NCBI GenBank assembly: GCA_023634235.1
Contig: JAMKCF010000020.1
Span: 12,065,873-12,129,872 of the forward strand
Direction of reading: 5' to 3'
Length of the DNA stretch: 64,000 bases
DNA from: Pisaster brevispinus
Lineage: Eukaryota > Echinodermata > Asteroidea > Forcipulatida > Asteriidae
The notes below the pieces were generated by a model that worked only from the letters and a program-made list of their open reading frames with translations, did not search any database and had not been told where the DNA came from. Below, piece by piece: positions 12,173 to 23,899 of this stretch. The translations under genes and the position numbers were made by a program. Position 1 is the first letter of the stretch; each line of letters opens with the position of its first letter.

Positions 12173-12743
12173 TTTGCCTAAAGTTTGTTCCCTCTTTTTT
12201 TTCTTTTGGTTTATTTTGGTCTGACTCAGAAAGAGTCAGAGCTATGTTGTTTATTTTTCAATTTTCAAAGACTTAATGTTGAAAATGCCTCCATTCAGAA
12301 GTGAGGTAATGCTGATATTAGGAATATGTAAATATTTATTTAGCTGACCTAAATTATCTATTTAATACTCCTAAATCAAACATTCCTCATCAAAATGAAT
12401 GGTGCTTGGACTGAAATGATTATTTGACAGCATAATTACTTGCGGAGGGGAAAGTACACAAAATATCTACGGAATATTTTGTCTTATTTTGGACACTTTT
12501 CTGGCTTCATTCCTCAAAATAATTGTTATTCTTTTTAAGAGAATTATTAAACATTTCTTAGGTATAAGTTGAATTGGATTCTGTATCCTTTCTTTATGAA
12601 CGTTACATTATTTGAAATATAAAATCATGACAATTAAATATAAACATGACCACTGATGACTTGAAGTATCAACCCTGACAGAAATTTCCAGTAAGACCAG
12701 TCTCCTTATTAAAAAGCATCATTGGCTTTGACCAATATGCAAA

Positions 12744-15700
12744 TCAAGAAATGCCAAGACAGTGTGACGCCACCTTGAACGCAATACAAGCAAGGACAAC
12801 ATCAACAAGATCGCCAAACATTGTTGGGGAGGGGCGGTACAAAAGGGGAGGGACTCTGCAAGAGAACGGGTTAGATCTTCTCTTACCATTCGCAGACTTC
12901 ACCTTGTTCTTTATCTTTTAGGTCAACCCGCGTTATCCGACCTCCAATATTGCACACAAATTTTAACCTTTCTTTCTTCTTTTCTTTTGTTTTTTGGGAT
13001 GTATTTTATAGAAAGGTCAATAACTATTACAACAGCCAGATTTTCTGAGTGCAGTTCTTCTCAAGCGACTGACCAGGGAAGCTCACTGATGCACTTTATC
13101 AATAGTTTAATCTTTTTCTTTCTACTCTGTGGTTGTTGTTATTGTTTTGTTTTGGGGGGGTTTTCAGGGTTTTTTTGGAGGGGGGGCTATTTTTTGTCAT
13201 ACTATAAATGGTCAATAATTAACATATTTAGCAGCCAGTTCTTAGAAACATCAAATCAGAGAGAGGTCTTATGTACATTTGGTACAATTCCATTTATTTC
13301 TTCATCACGTGAAATTTGTTTTCCTTTGTACAGCAATAAAGATTGAAGTACTTTGGGTGTCTCGCAAACCTTTCTAGATTGCACATACTGCAAGTTGCTC
13401 AAAATTTTTTTTTGGAAAGGATGGGGGAAATAGTTCCAACAAAAAGAGGTGATTGGCACGAGGGAACTTAAAAAGTGGAGGTCGGATCAACGGCAAAGTT
13501 TTCCTTACCTGAATCCGGCGATGACTCCAATGCACGTCCACATACCACAATCCAAAGATCTTCTATGCCATCTGGTCAGTCTCTTGACACAGTATCTGCA
13601 CACTTTAAAAAGTCAAATTTAAGACATTTTAAGACCCAATTTCAATGCTACTGACGGCCTGATATTAAATTGGTTCACGGAAAAAAGTAGGAACATCTGA
13701 TTGAGAACAAGGACTAACCTACGTGTATACATGGTGTAGGCTTTTATAGACTTTTCAGGCTATTTGAACCACAGTTTTTCTGTTTTTTCAAAGGGCAAAA
13801 AAATTGGAAATCAGACTAAAGTAGAAAGATTAACATGCCTGTACTTATCACAATTTAAGACTAAAAATATGTGAATAAAGTTGGGGAGAAACAGCTACAA
13901 CTGCTTACATTTTGTTACTTTTTTACACGCAGCGTTATTTGGTTTTCTTTGAGCTGATAGAAAATTGATTACACGCTTCATCCAATTTTTTTAAGACCTA
14001 AAATAACTGCTTAATTGCTTAGTTGCTTTTTAAGGCTTCAAATTTGAAAAATTTAAGATTTTTAAATACTTTTCAGGATCCGTAGAAACCCTGCTGAGAG
14101 TAGTCAGCACAAAGATGCTCTCTCTTTCTGCAACTCACAAAACAGTCCCATCAATGTCGCTGGAAGCTTGGCTGGCTTGGAGCTCACTGCTGTGTCGTTC
14201 CCCGTTCCACATCTTGGTCCACCGCTTTTAGCTGCCTCAGCCCCTCCTTGTCTCCCGTTAAAACAACCGGTCAATGTAGTTTGTTTTTGGTTTTTTTGCA
14301 TCCTACAATCAAACATACAGAGAAAATACAGAAACAAAAATTGATTACGAAGCAAGGACAGCCCAAAAAGCTGTTCAAATGGACAATCCGCTTTTTGATC
14401 GGGCACTTAGGGCTATTAAAGTGTTTTTTTATGAATTTAATATGGTTGGAAAGGTGTTTTAAAAGTAGAAAGTAATGGTTTACACAAAAATCCCTCAAAA
14501 TTGTGTGTTTTTCCTTCTACTTCATGAACTAACATAGTCCACCATTTTGTAGAACCAAATTTTTGACTCCTCAAAATTACGGATCATGTTAGTTCACAAA
14601 GTAAAAGGAAAACCACACAATGAAGGATATTTGTGTAAAACATTATATTCTACTTTTAAAGCTCAAACTGTCAGCTATAATTTCAAAATCTTTACCAGAA
14701 ATAAATAGGGCACTGTCTTCAGCATACAGCATCAAAATTAGAATGGACACTAATCTTCACTGTTCACAGCAGAACAATACTGAAACACCGCATGCTATTC
14801 TCATTGGTTGAAATTTAGTCCAATTGGTGCCCACTCCCCCAAATGGTGTCTGTTTGTCACCCCCCCCCCACACCCCACCCCACCCCACCCCACCCCACCC
14901 CACCCCCATTTGAAACCTTAATTTTGTAGATTAAAAATTACCTGAGTAAAATGATGCATTTTTTAAGCTTCAATATGATAATTGTTGTTTCTAAAACTAA
15001 TTTTCCATTTACAGGCAGACAATGTTTTTGTTTTTACACTCATGTCAAAACAATAGATGGCAAAAAAAGATGGATGTAAAGGAGCTTATTTAAAAGAAAT
15101 GCTCCCTAGAAACACTGGTGCACGGCCCCCTTGGGCACCCTAGAATTTTAACCTAGTTTTGGCGCCAAGTGTCACTAACAATTTGCTGTCTGTCTGAGAG
15201 ATATAATTGAAACCATTTATGAATTAAATAGAATCTGAATAAATGCCAAATATAGCTTACGACGAGACATAAAAATGCACGGTCTACAGTTCAAGTGGAA
15301 GGGGGGATTTTAGCGAACATTTTAAATCGAAGACTATGATTGTGGCTGAATACGTAAGGAAAACGTTTCCAAGTTTCTTACCTCAACAACATGATGTAGT
15401 TGGAAAGATGTGTCCGGCTGTGGTCGTGAATGAGCTCATGTATATAACGGCAATTCACCGGGAGGTCTTCGAAGCCACTCTGGCAAGCTCAGCACCGAAG
15501 CTGATATTTTGCATGTAGTCGTCGGAACTTCGTGGAACTCACGAAGGGGAGTTACTGTTCAGAGGATTTACTGTTCTGAATTCACTGCAGTTTTTTAGTG
15601 AAGCCATTTTGGCCAGTGACAAAAATGCACAAGGTTCATACTTCTTGTACTTCTTGTAAATATCGGCCAAGGCGAAGCCTCAAAGAATGTCAAAATTGGC

Positions 15701-15843
15701 TTAAAAGTGCAACAGTTATATTGCTGAAATATTGCTGAATGCACATTATAATTGTCCATGGTAAAATTGTTGATAAATTTACCAGTAAAGTGTGTCCAGA
15801 AAACGCGACGTCCAAAGAGCCGAGAGGTACGGCATGCTGCCAT
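12744..15843 (-). CDS. Candidate four-exon gene, about 107 codons (unrecognised)
   Basis: Read on the minus strand, exons at 15,843-15,783, 14,251-14,188, 13,595-13,509 and 12,855-12,744 join in one open frame ending in TGA. Phases agree at all three junctions: 61 nt, then 2+60+2, 1+84+2 and 1+111. Donors are ACTG/gtaaat, GCA/gtgagc and TCAG/gtaagg; the last acceptor (gttctcttgcag) is strong and the second exon's acceptor (ttaacgggag) is weak. The first exon, MAACRTSRLFGRRVF..., is rich in Arg and lacks acids, like a mitochondrial presequence. The C-terminal part has hydrophobic stretches (CIGVIAGF, LVDVVLACIAF). No family is recognised and the gene is an inference. The upstream sequence is CpG-richer, as expected of a promoter. 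Confidence 0.3.
12941..13489. mobile_element. TIR-bounded segment inside the candidate gene's intron (copy A)
   Basis: ATCCGACCTCCA on the left is matched by TGGAGGTCGGAT on the right, giving 12-bp inverted termini about 550 bp apart. The interior is T-rich and has G runs. Copy B has the same element at about 30,248-30,811, so insertion predates the duplication. Confidence 0.5.
14857..14908. repeat. (CCCCA)n microsatellite, copy A
   Basis: A C run followed by about eight CCCCA units. Copy B (32,170-32,186) has only one or two units. Confidence 0.9.
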
Positions 15844-16050
15844 CAGTCCAGTCCGCGACACGGAATGCCAGGCGAGTAGTACAGTTATAGCACGCCCGGA
15901 TTCGCACAATGAGGACTTGGAAAAAGCGCAAAACTCCTTATTTGCATAATAAAGATGTTGCACAGGTGGCATTCCAGAGTCAGCCCATGTCCGAGGAATG
16001 TCCACCAATGAACGAGGTGGGCGGGTCTTATTCCCGGGTGGGTTAATTCA
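15340..16050. promoter_or_regulatory. CpG-richer, promoter-like block, copy A
   Basis: CpG dinucleotides are visibly commoner here than around it (for example ACGCGACGTCC and AGTCCGCGACACGG). The minus strand offers a start codon at 15,843 and a separate strong donor (GTTGAG/gtaagaaac, at about 15,385). An octamer-like ATTTGCAT lies at about 15,940. Open frames on both strands (15,336-15,518 plus; 15,595-16,008 minus) stay open in copy B despite indels, all of which are multiples of three. Copy B counterpart at about 32,597-33,300. Confidence 0.35.
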
Positions 16051-16640
16051 TTTATTCCAGTGCGAGAACAAAAATTGAAGGCCTAAATGAGAAAATGTTG
16101 GGAGAACCAAAGAACTAAAAAGGTGAACCAAAGTGCTCTTCGGGCATGCTTTTTCTGTGGATGGGGTTCGAGTAGTCACCCCAACCTTTTTTAAAGAAGC
16201 GTAAAAAGGACATTGAGAAACGGAAGAAAGGCTACCCTGTAAATTGTATTGTGTCGATCTGCTGCAGTTGGCATACGGCCAAAGTTGGTGTGGTTGCCCG
16301 TGATTGGTAACACATGTTGTTGTTTTTCAGAAAATGGACCAATAGGAGGCATCCCCCAACCCCCTTTATGTTCTGGCCTGCAGGTTGTTGACTCGATTCG
16401 GTGACCTGGACTCAAGTCGGTCGCCAATTTCATTAACTTGCGACTGGACTTGACCTGACTTGCGCAAAAATTACTTGAGCGATGAGAAGACACTTGAATA
16501 GACTTGATATTAGGGCAATTCAAATAATATTTGGAATAAATATGGCAATGCCGCTGCCGACGATCACGATGTTTTCGAGTGCTGTTGTCATAAGGCCGAA
16601 CATTAAATCTGCACGAATAACAGGTTTTGGTTGTTTTTTT

Positions 16641-17565
16641 CTAGGGTTAGGGTTACATGGTTATATGGTTAGGGTTAGGGTTATAGGGTAAGGGTTAGAG
16701 TTTATAGGGTTAGGGTTATAGGGTTAGGGTTAGGGTTATAGGGTAAGGGTTAGGGTTAGGGTCATAGGGTTAGGGTTAGGGTAAGGGTTATAGGGTTAGG
16801 GTGAGGGTTAGGGTTATAGGGTTAGAGTGAGGGTTAGGGTTTGAGTTTATAGGGTTAGGGTTAGGGTTATAGGGTTAGGGTCATAGGGTTAGGGTTAGGG
16901 TAAGGGTTATAGGGTTAGGGTGAGGGTTAGGGTTATAGGGTTAGGGTGAGGGTTAGGGTTTGAGTTTATGGGGTTAGGGTTATAGGGTTAGGGTAAGGGT
17001 TAGAGTTAGGGTTAGGGTTTGAGTTTATAGGGTTAGGGTTATAGGGTTAGGGTTAGGGTTAGGGTTATAGGGTTAGATTAGGGCTAGGGTGAGGGTTGTA
17101 GGGTTAAGGTTAGGGTTAGGGTTAGGGTTAAGGTTAGGGTTAGGGTTAGGGTTAGGGTTAGGGATAGGGTTAGGGTTAAGGTTAGGGTTAGGGTTTGAGT
17201 TTATAGGGTTAGGGTTAGGGCTAGGTTTAGGGTTAGGGTTAGGAGGCTTATAGGGTTAGGGTTAGGGTTAAGGTTAGGGTTATAGAGCTAGGGTTAGGGT
17301 GAGGGTTAGGGTTGTAGGGTTAGGGTTATAGGGTTAGAGTTAGGGTTAGGGTTAGGGTTATAGGGTTAGATTAGGGTTAGGGTTAGGGTTAAGGTTAGGG
17401 TTAGGGTTAGAGTTAGGGTTATAGGGTTAGTGTTAGGGTTAGGGTTAAGGTTAGGGTTAGGGTTAGGGTTAGGGTTAGGGTTAGGGTTAGGGTTAGGGTT
17501 AGGGTTAGGGTTAGGGTTATAGGGTTACTGTTAGGGTTAGGGTTAGGTTTAGGGTTAGGGTTAGG
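16641..17565 (+). repeat. Interstitial telomere-like (TTAGGG)n array, copy A
   Basis: TTAGGG units mixed with regular variants (TTATAGGG, GTGAGGG, GTAAGGG, TTAAGG). The array is degenerate, so it is old and internal rather than a live chromosome end. Confidence 0.95.
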
Positions 17566-17647
17566 TTTTTTTGTGATGACCTTTTTTTATTTGCAGTGAC
17601 TATTTGATTAAGCGACTTTTGATGCAGCAACTTTTTGGGGGGTCGTT

Positions 17648-17818
17648 GGGGTTAGGGTTAGTGTTATAGGGTTAGTGTTAGGGTTATAGGGTTAGGGTTA
17701 GGGTTAGCGTTAGGGTTGTAGGGTTATAGGGTTAGGGTTATAGGGTTAGGGTTAGGGTTATAGGGTTTGGGTTATAGGGTTAGGGTAAGGGTTAGGGTTA
17801 GGGTTAGGGTTATGGTTA
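17648..17818 (+). repeat. Second (TTAGGG)n block, copy A
   Basis: Same repeat and orientation, separated from the first block by an 82-bp T-rich GGCGAC-like spacer (17,566-17,647). After it begins unique sequence leading to the POLR3K exon. Confidence 0.9.
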
Positions 17819-18602
17819 GCATTGCGGTTTATTTTTAAGATAGTGCTTGGTGCATATGGCTTATTGCCTTGATGCCCGATGAAATGTTCTAAAACAGTTT
17901 TTCATTTCCCTTATAGAGGTGCCCTTTCCCAAGAACAAAGCATGGAGAAATGGTGCAAGCTAGTTCATACACTCAAAACAAAGTTAAAATGAGATATCCT
18001 GAACAGCCAATATGGCTTGTGTATTGTGTTTTAAACTGATTTTCGGTCACCGAAAAATGTATGAGATTGGTCTTATAGAATTGGATCAGTTTATTGTGGA
18101 AACTCATTGATGTCAAAGGTCATACCAGTACCAATCCAGTACCATAATGACAATAGGCCTTATGCACAAGGCATCATTTGAGTAGGGCGCCCTCGGCTAG
18201 AGGTCAAAAGCTAGAGCCCATCATGTGCACTGCACATACATAAATGTGCGTTTCTATTGTATCGTTTTACCTCTAAACCTTGCTTGATAATGTACTTTTC
18301 TAGTACTGACAGGTGTTCTCCCTCAACAGTGGTCCACTGGCCAAATGGTAGTTAAAAGACCTCTGGACCAGTCAGAATTCCCTCTCAGTGGTCCAGCTGG
18401 CTAGTTCAGAGTTGAAAAGCATCCCTATTTAATATGAAATATGGACTGGTAAAAAAGCCAACGGACTAGTGAAATGACAAGCTACATTAACTGGTCCTGC
18501 TGGCCAGTCACTGAAAAAGTTAAGGGCAAATCCTTGCTGTTCCTACAATCTTTGTGAAATCTATTATGTCACGGGTTACCAAAAGGTAGAAATGCCATCA
18601 CA
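17819..18602. other. Unique stretch before the POLR3K exon
   Basis: No open frame of note and no earlier POLR3K exon found. A partial family 3 repeat (GAGGTGCCCTTTCCCAAG) lies at about 17,915. Homologous sequence, if duplicated, would lie before the window start. Confidence 0.5.
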
Positions 18603-18774
18603 GGCCTGGCCATGGAATTTCATCTTTGAGAGGGCAAGACTTTATTCTTTTTGCAAAGGGCACTTTCATTGGTAAATCTTACAGTCTGTGGAAAACTTCT
18701 GAAGGGGCACCAAGGCCAAGAAAAGGGGCAACAGAGGCCATGGCCTCCATCGCCTCCATGTAATTCTAGGCCTG
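18603..18774. repeat. Dispersed repeat family 3
   Basis: Bounded by GGCCTGGCCATGGAATTTC and TGTAATTCTAGGCCTG, an imperfect inverted pair, with the family interior (GGGGCACCAAGGCCAAG). It lies just upstream of the POLR3K exon. Confidence 0.65.
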
Positions 18775-18891
18775 CCATCATTTCAACATAACTTCCTAAA
18801 TTTAGATCCTAGGTTCAGACTTCTTTGTCAGCCATTGTCAGCAGTGACTCACAACCCTGTGTTAATCTGTTTTGGTCTTTGTTTGCCACAG

Positions 18892-19025
18892 AAAAATGTC
18901 CCAAGTGTGAACACCCGAGGGCGTACTTCATGCAGTTACAGACCCGCTCAGCTGATGAACCTATGACGACCTTCTACAAATGCTGCAGCCCTGAGTGTGG
19001 ACACCGATGGCGGGATGCCTGTTAA
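18892..19025 (+). CDS. POLR3K: POLR3K last coding exon (RNA polymerase III subunit RPC10/RPC11)
   Basis: RPC10/RPC11 is the small Pol III subunit that supports transcript cleavage and termination in the nucleus; its C-terminal TFIIS-like zinc ribbon is encoded here. The exon follows an acceptor (gtttgccacag) and reads [15 protein letters not shown], then the invariant acidic-loop motif [10 protein letters not shown] and [11 protein letters not shown], ending DAC and TAA. The CPKC and C-terminal Cys residues that hold zinc are all present, and the match to vertebrate POLR3K is nearly exact. Earlier exons (the N-terminal zinc ribbon) are not in the 18 kb upstream. This exon may therefore be an orphan copy carried by the segmental duplication, with the complete gene lying left of the window. 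Confidence 0.85.
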
Positions 19026-19173
19026 AGAAATTCAGACCACATGCATTTGTAAAAAAAAAAATTATGTAAACTATTATCTCAGTCAAGCAAATAGTACTCA
19101 AGGTTTCAGAGGATATGAGAAGATACTGCTTACCAGCCAGTGGACCTATGGTATAAATGCAAAAGAAAAGGGT

Positions 19174-19262
19174 TAATGACCCGACGTTTTGACCCTGGCA
19201 GAGTTTTCCTCGAAGACTAGCCTTCAAGAAAGACTCGGCTAGGGTCGAAACATCAAACCATT
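19174..19262. repeat. Foldback repeat, copy 2
   Basis: Counterpart of 119-213 in the second duplicate. The arms read GACCCTGGCAGAG and CGGCTAGGGTCGAAAC around a short centre. Confidence 0.6.
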
Positions 19263-19935
19263 TACTATCTTGCAAGATTTCAGAGAAGTACAAGAAGTAC
19301 AAGAGGTGAAAGGCGGAGAAGAAATCCCTTGGCCAACCTGCCTGGATGCCCTTTTCATGTGAACTTTTGAAGTTTTGGTCTTCTCCACAAGTTTCACAAA
19401 TAGTTACTAATAATTATGGCAGAGTTATGTAAGTTAAATTTCTTCATTTCAACCAATGTAACCAAGCTGAGTGTGTGTAAGGAACCCGTTAATAATACAA
19501 ACAATATGCTGGGGCCCATCTATGGCAAAACAGCCCAACTTGAAAATGTTGTGGTTTTTATACAAGATCATTTTGGGGTAAGTTGAGGGCGCTTTTTCTA
19601 TTTCAAAGATTCAAAGGCATGCTATGTATGGTTTTGAATATAGCATGTCCTATACTTGCTTTTCTCAAATAGTCATTTTGCGAGTTAGGCTGTTTTGCCA
19701 TGGAAGGGCCGCCCAGTTCTTATAATTATAGCGCTCATAAATTTGCTGTAAGGTATGCGAAGCTATGTTCAAAATATAGGATACATTTATTCACATGCAT
19801 GCAGCACCATGTAATGGTTTACAAGGAGGTGTGGCCTAACCTGCAGCCAACTAAAAAAAAGGGGGTGAAGCCCTTCTCTTACATTTTTAACGATAAGTGA
19901 ACAAACTGGGTTCTTTTACCTGCGTGTCATAACCA

Positions 19936-20128
19936 GGGCCCAATTTCATAGAGCTTCTTAAGCAGAAAATATTGCTTAATATATTTCTGCTAAGCAAAAC
20001 TAAGCAGGATACCAGTTACATTTTGTACATGATAAATTATATTTTAGCTGGTAACCTTATTCTGGTAAGCATAATTTTGTTGTGCTTAGCAACTTTTTAT
20101 GCTTAAGCAGCTCTATGAAATTGGGCCC
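19936..20128. mobile_element. Palindromic MITE family 1 (copy B-1)
   Basis: 193 bp, from GGGCCCAATTTCATAGAGCT to its inverted end ATGAAATTGGGCCC. It is the allelic counterpart of 888-1080. A degenerate second element follows directly at 20,129-20,290, where copy A instead carries about 1.2 kb of other sequence. Confidence 0.8.
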
Positions 20129-20479
20129 AGCTAGGCACAAAAAAAGTTTTGCTTACCAGAATAAGTTTGCCGACCAAAACACCAAGTCACATGCACCATC
20201 TTAGACTGGTTAGTATTATAATTAACTTTGTGCTAAGCAGAAAACTGTGAACTACATGTATAAGCAACATTTTCTTCCTAAAGGGGAGACATTTATGATC
20301 ATAGCTGGGGTGTGGCTGTGCTATGAACTGTGACCCAGTAACTGCACGTGCTCTGTCAGATCACAAAGGGCGCCACCGTTGTTATATTGTGATGTGACAG
20401 CCAGTGCGTGTGCAGTAAAATAACTGGGTTAGAGATCATAACTCCATGTACAGCAACAGGCCTGGTACGATCATGATGA

Positions 20480-21020
20480 CCGCCCCCACCCTTAAGTAGC
20501 TCTGTAAAATTAGGCCCTGTATTAAAACCCACACTCAGGAGATGACATCAGAACTTGAGTTTGATGCTCTAGACCAAAGATTATGGAGCGCCGAAGGCTC
20601 GAGACGGGGAACTGAAGCTTTATTGTTGGAACGTGAACTAACATACATGGGCGTCATTTCAGCATGCAAATGTTTTGTTTTATCATTGATTTATCATTGA
20701 TAGCAATGGTTATTGTCTACACTGATCTATTGTTGCATCAAAAGAGTTGCTTGCTGAAATGGCGTCTCGTGAACGTTTCACATTTCAACCCGAGTTTGAC
20801 ATCTCGAGCTGCGGTGCTATATGCTAACATGGTCACACTATATTTAAGTAGTGTAGAAAAGAAAAACTGTTTTACAAATTAGGTTCACATTTAGAATTCG
20901 TTTACTGCTTGTGGCTAAGATGTACATCTGCTGCCACGTATTCAAGATTGTTTTCAAGTCAACATTTATTTCATACAACTCTTCTCAAAATACAACATAT
21001 ATTATACAGAATATTACATA
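20480..21020. other. Copy-B-specific insertion
   Basis: About 540 bp between sequences that are adjacent in copy A (around 2500-2560). It begins near a MITE family 1 end fragment (AATTAGGCCCTG). A short plus-strand frame (20,664-20,882) is not supported as a gene. Confidence 0.6.
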
Positions 21021-22677
21021 GATGAGCAAGAGCTTAAGATACAAATTGTTTTACATTGCACTTTATCAAGGGTCATCTCAAAGCACTTGCAACATGCAGT
21101 GGCGTAACCACTTGGGGGGGGGGGGGGCAGGGAAAGCTGGGGCGAAGACAAATAAGAGGGCTTTCTTATAATGTATCAAACCATCCTTTTTATCAAACTC
21201 ATTTTTGGGGGGTGGGGGGCAAAGGTTCGGCCAGTAGGGATTAGACTGCCCCAACAGAACTGATCGGTCCCCCCAAAATAGTAAATATGTAAAGTATATA
21301 AATGTTTTATATTAGAGTGTCTCCAAGTTGGAACACACAAGGGAAAACACATAGCCCCAACAGAACTGAGTGTCTCTATGACATAAAAGCATTACATAAA
21401 GTAAATAGTGTAATTTAATATGACATTATAAGCATTTTAATTTCCCAAAGTTGCACGAACAAGGGTACCGATAAAAGTAGCACTTAGAAACAAAAAAGCG
21501 CTATTGTTCATGAAATCTCCAAAAGAATTGTTTCTTAAGATTAATATTACCAGTAGGCCTACCTGCTAAAATAGTCATTTTTCGACAAAAAATGAAATTT
21601 ATATTTTGTAAATAATACCATTATAAGTTAAAAACAAACACAAAAGTGTAGTGACTTCTATTGCATGAAATCCCTCACAAATATTGAATGTTTGAAAGCA
21701 TTAAAACTAGTCTCTTTTGCTGGCATAATTTATTTACTTTTAATAATATGTTATCATCAGGGTGTATCAATTTTCTATGCGTGTAAAGAACCAATCGGGA
21801 TGGTAGCCGGATACAAAAACTCAAAACCCTGTGGGAAAAATGAGATCGTACGTTGGCCCCCATGCTTGCTATCTCATGCCAACCTGATCATCGGATTCAC
21901 TACAAGCAACTGCTAATAAATACACTATCAAGTAATTTTGTTATTGATGTATCATGGTGAAAACAAATAACTATGCTAGTGCACCAACAGCATTCGGTGT
22001 CAAATCATTGTATTACCAAAGGTGGACCATAGGGGGCAGGAGGATGGGTTGACAAGTTTTTTTAGCGAACCCCGCCACAAACTACAATGGAGTAATGTGC
22101 TGAGTATGAAGCATTTGATCGCTTACTCGATAAAATGATTTAAATAAAGCATCTTGTTACAGTGTAGGTTTTGCAAGGTGATGCAGGTCTGCAGCACACT
22201 CTGCTGCCAGCACACATGTCAGAAAACATTGGAGCGAGCCCCCTTGTCTTAAAGATAAATGTACTAGACATTTACAAACAGCATTAGGAATGTTCCTAAC
22301 AGTCAAAGAAAACCTCAAACAATATGACAACAAAACTCTGACAATAATTTAGATACATAAATAATACTTAGGCTCTGCTACATTAACATTACTTCAGATA
22401 AACTCCAGTAAATATGTATAAACACTACTAAAAAATTACAAATTTATAATTAAATAATTAAAGTTGCATTTGAGCGCTTCGAAGAAAAAATGTATGTTTT
22501 ATAAAGCTTCACTATTTTGTTATTCACTGCGCTAATTGAATAGTTGTTGGTGCTGATGCCAGAGTGAGCTGTTAATAATGATATATTGTGAGTGATATTA
22601 TTATGGTGTTAGTGCAAGTTGAGTTAAAAAATTAAGTGTTAGTTCAGTGTTAGTTCAATGTTAGGGTGAGGAGTACT

Positions 22678-22820
22678 GGGCTCGATTTCACAAAACAGTA
22701 AGATTCATCTTAAGATGAGTTGTCAATATCACCATAGGGATTTGTATTGTGACATCACACTTTGCTAAGCAATTACCGTTATGATATGATCAATCTAAGC
22801 TCTTTGTGAAACCCAGCCCT
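22678..22820. mobile_element. MITE family 2 (copy B)
   Basis: Counterpart of 4249-4390, with the same inverted ends. It differs internally by small changes, for example ATCACCATAGGGATTTG replacing the copy A spacer. Confidence 0.7.
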
Positions 22821-23320
22821 GGTGTTGTGATTGTGGCCATGGTTTGTGTTCGCATTGCAACAGAGTCCTGCTCACGCACACCAGAGTCCTGATTTCGCCA
22901 AAACATGCAATCTGTCTATTTTGCGCTCAAATGCACATTGAAATTTCCCACACATCTTTGAATTATACTTAGTGAGCAATATTTAAAGTTTCTCATTATA
23001 GATAAATTTTGAGATACGGTGGACACAATATCTCACTATTAGGTTTGGGTAAATCTGTCTGTATGATAAACCCAAACCAAACAGTGCACTCCTATAGTGT
23101 CCATCATATCTCAAAAAGGCTAACTCCGGTTGATTTAATCTTTCAAATTCAAATTTCTTAACTCAAAATACATAGTTTTACACAATAGCATCATTATGTT
23201 GTCAAAAGATTGTCCTCTTTTCTACCTTCACCAAATAAACTATTTTATAAAGTTTGTTACAGAATAAAATGGCTAAACCTGAGCTGTTCTTGCCATGATT
23301 TTTAACATGTCTGAAAACAA

Positions 23321-23609
23321 TTTAATGACTCAGTTTAATCTTTGTCCAAAACTTCCCCTGCACTCAACTTTGTAGTCAAAAGGTTTTAGCAAGCAAAATA
23401 AGGCACTTACATATACACTACTAAAAATTCTGGTAACCTGATTTGATCGTGGCAGTCATTTGTTTGTTTTTCTTTACAAAAGCTGCACCATCTTTAGAGT
23501 TTTATTCCCAACTACTCTGACACCATCAAAATCCAAAGGGTATTGTACTTGAACTAACCGAATTTGATTTTGGCATAATATAAATTTTATCAAATCAACT
23601 GATGTGAGT
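23321..23609. other. Copy-B-specific 289-bp insertion
   Basis: Copy A joins GAAAACAAT directly to GTACCAAGC; copy B has about 289 bp between. No terminal repeats are obvious. Loss from copy A is equally possible. Confidence 0.6.
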
Positions 23610-23899
23610 ACCAAGCTAATTTTACAATGGCGTTGGAGTTTGATGGATTCAAGAAAAACTTATTGAGTAAACATTAAAGTAAGGCCATGCCTGAATTAGT
23701 GGCTGCAGATGTGGCTTGATCATTTTGTGAACATGCATAAAGCATGTGAGGCCCATAGCAACAGCCACAGCAACAGCTGCATATTCAGGCACAGCCTAAT
23801 TAAGATGGTCCTCATCTTTAAGTGTCTTTATACAGTAAGGCACCGTCATGGTCCAGCTTGTTTCAGTTCAACATGTTGGGTGGGGAATCATCCAGTTAA

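Larger units (their letters stand above)
1..17645 (+). repeat. Segmental duplication, copy A
   Basis: This whole segment is repeated collinearly at about 19,051-35,541. Matching landmarks include the ATGGAAGGGCCGCCC stretch (650 and 19,700), the 3230/21,665 block, the module array (6360/23,900), the 23-bp minisatellite (11,347/28,843), the 15,800/33,070 CpG-rich block and the TTAGGG array (16,641/33,930). The offset drifts from 19,050 to about 17,260 because of large indels. Copy A is longer by about 1.2 kb at 1081-2310, 1.17 kb at 5180-6345 and 0.4 kb at 11,770-12,172. Its left end lies at or before the window start. No gene in it is recognised with confidence. Confidence 0.95.

Noticed and set aside
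16641..17565. A true chromosome end
   Set aside because: The repeats are degenerate and genes and unique sequence continue on both sides, so the array is interstitial.
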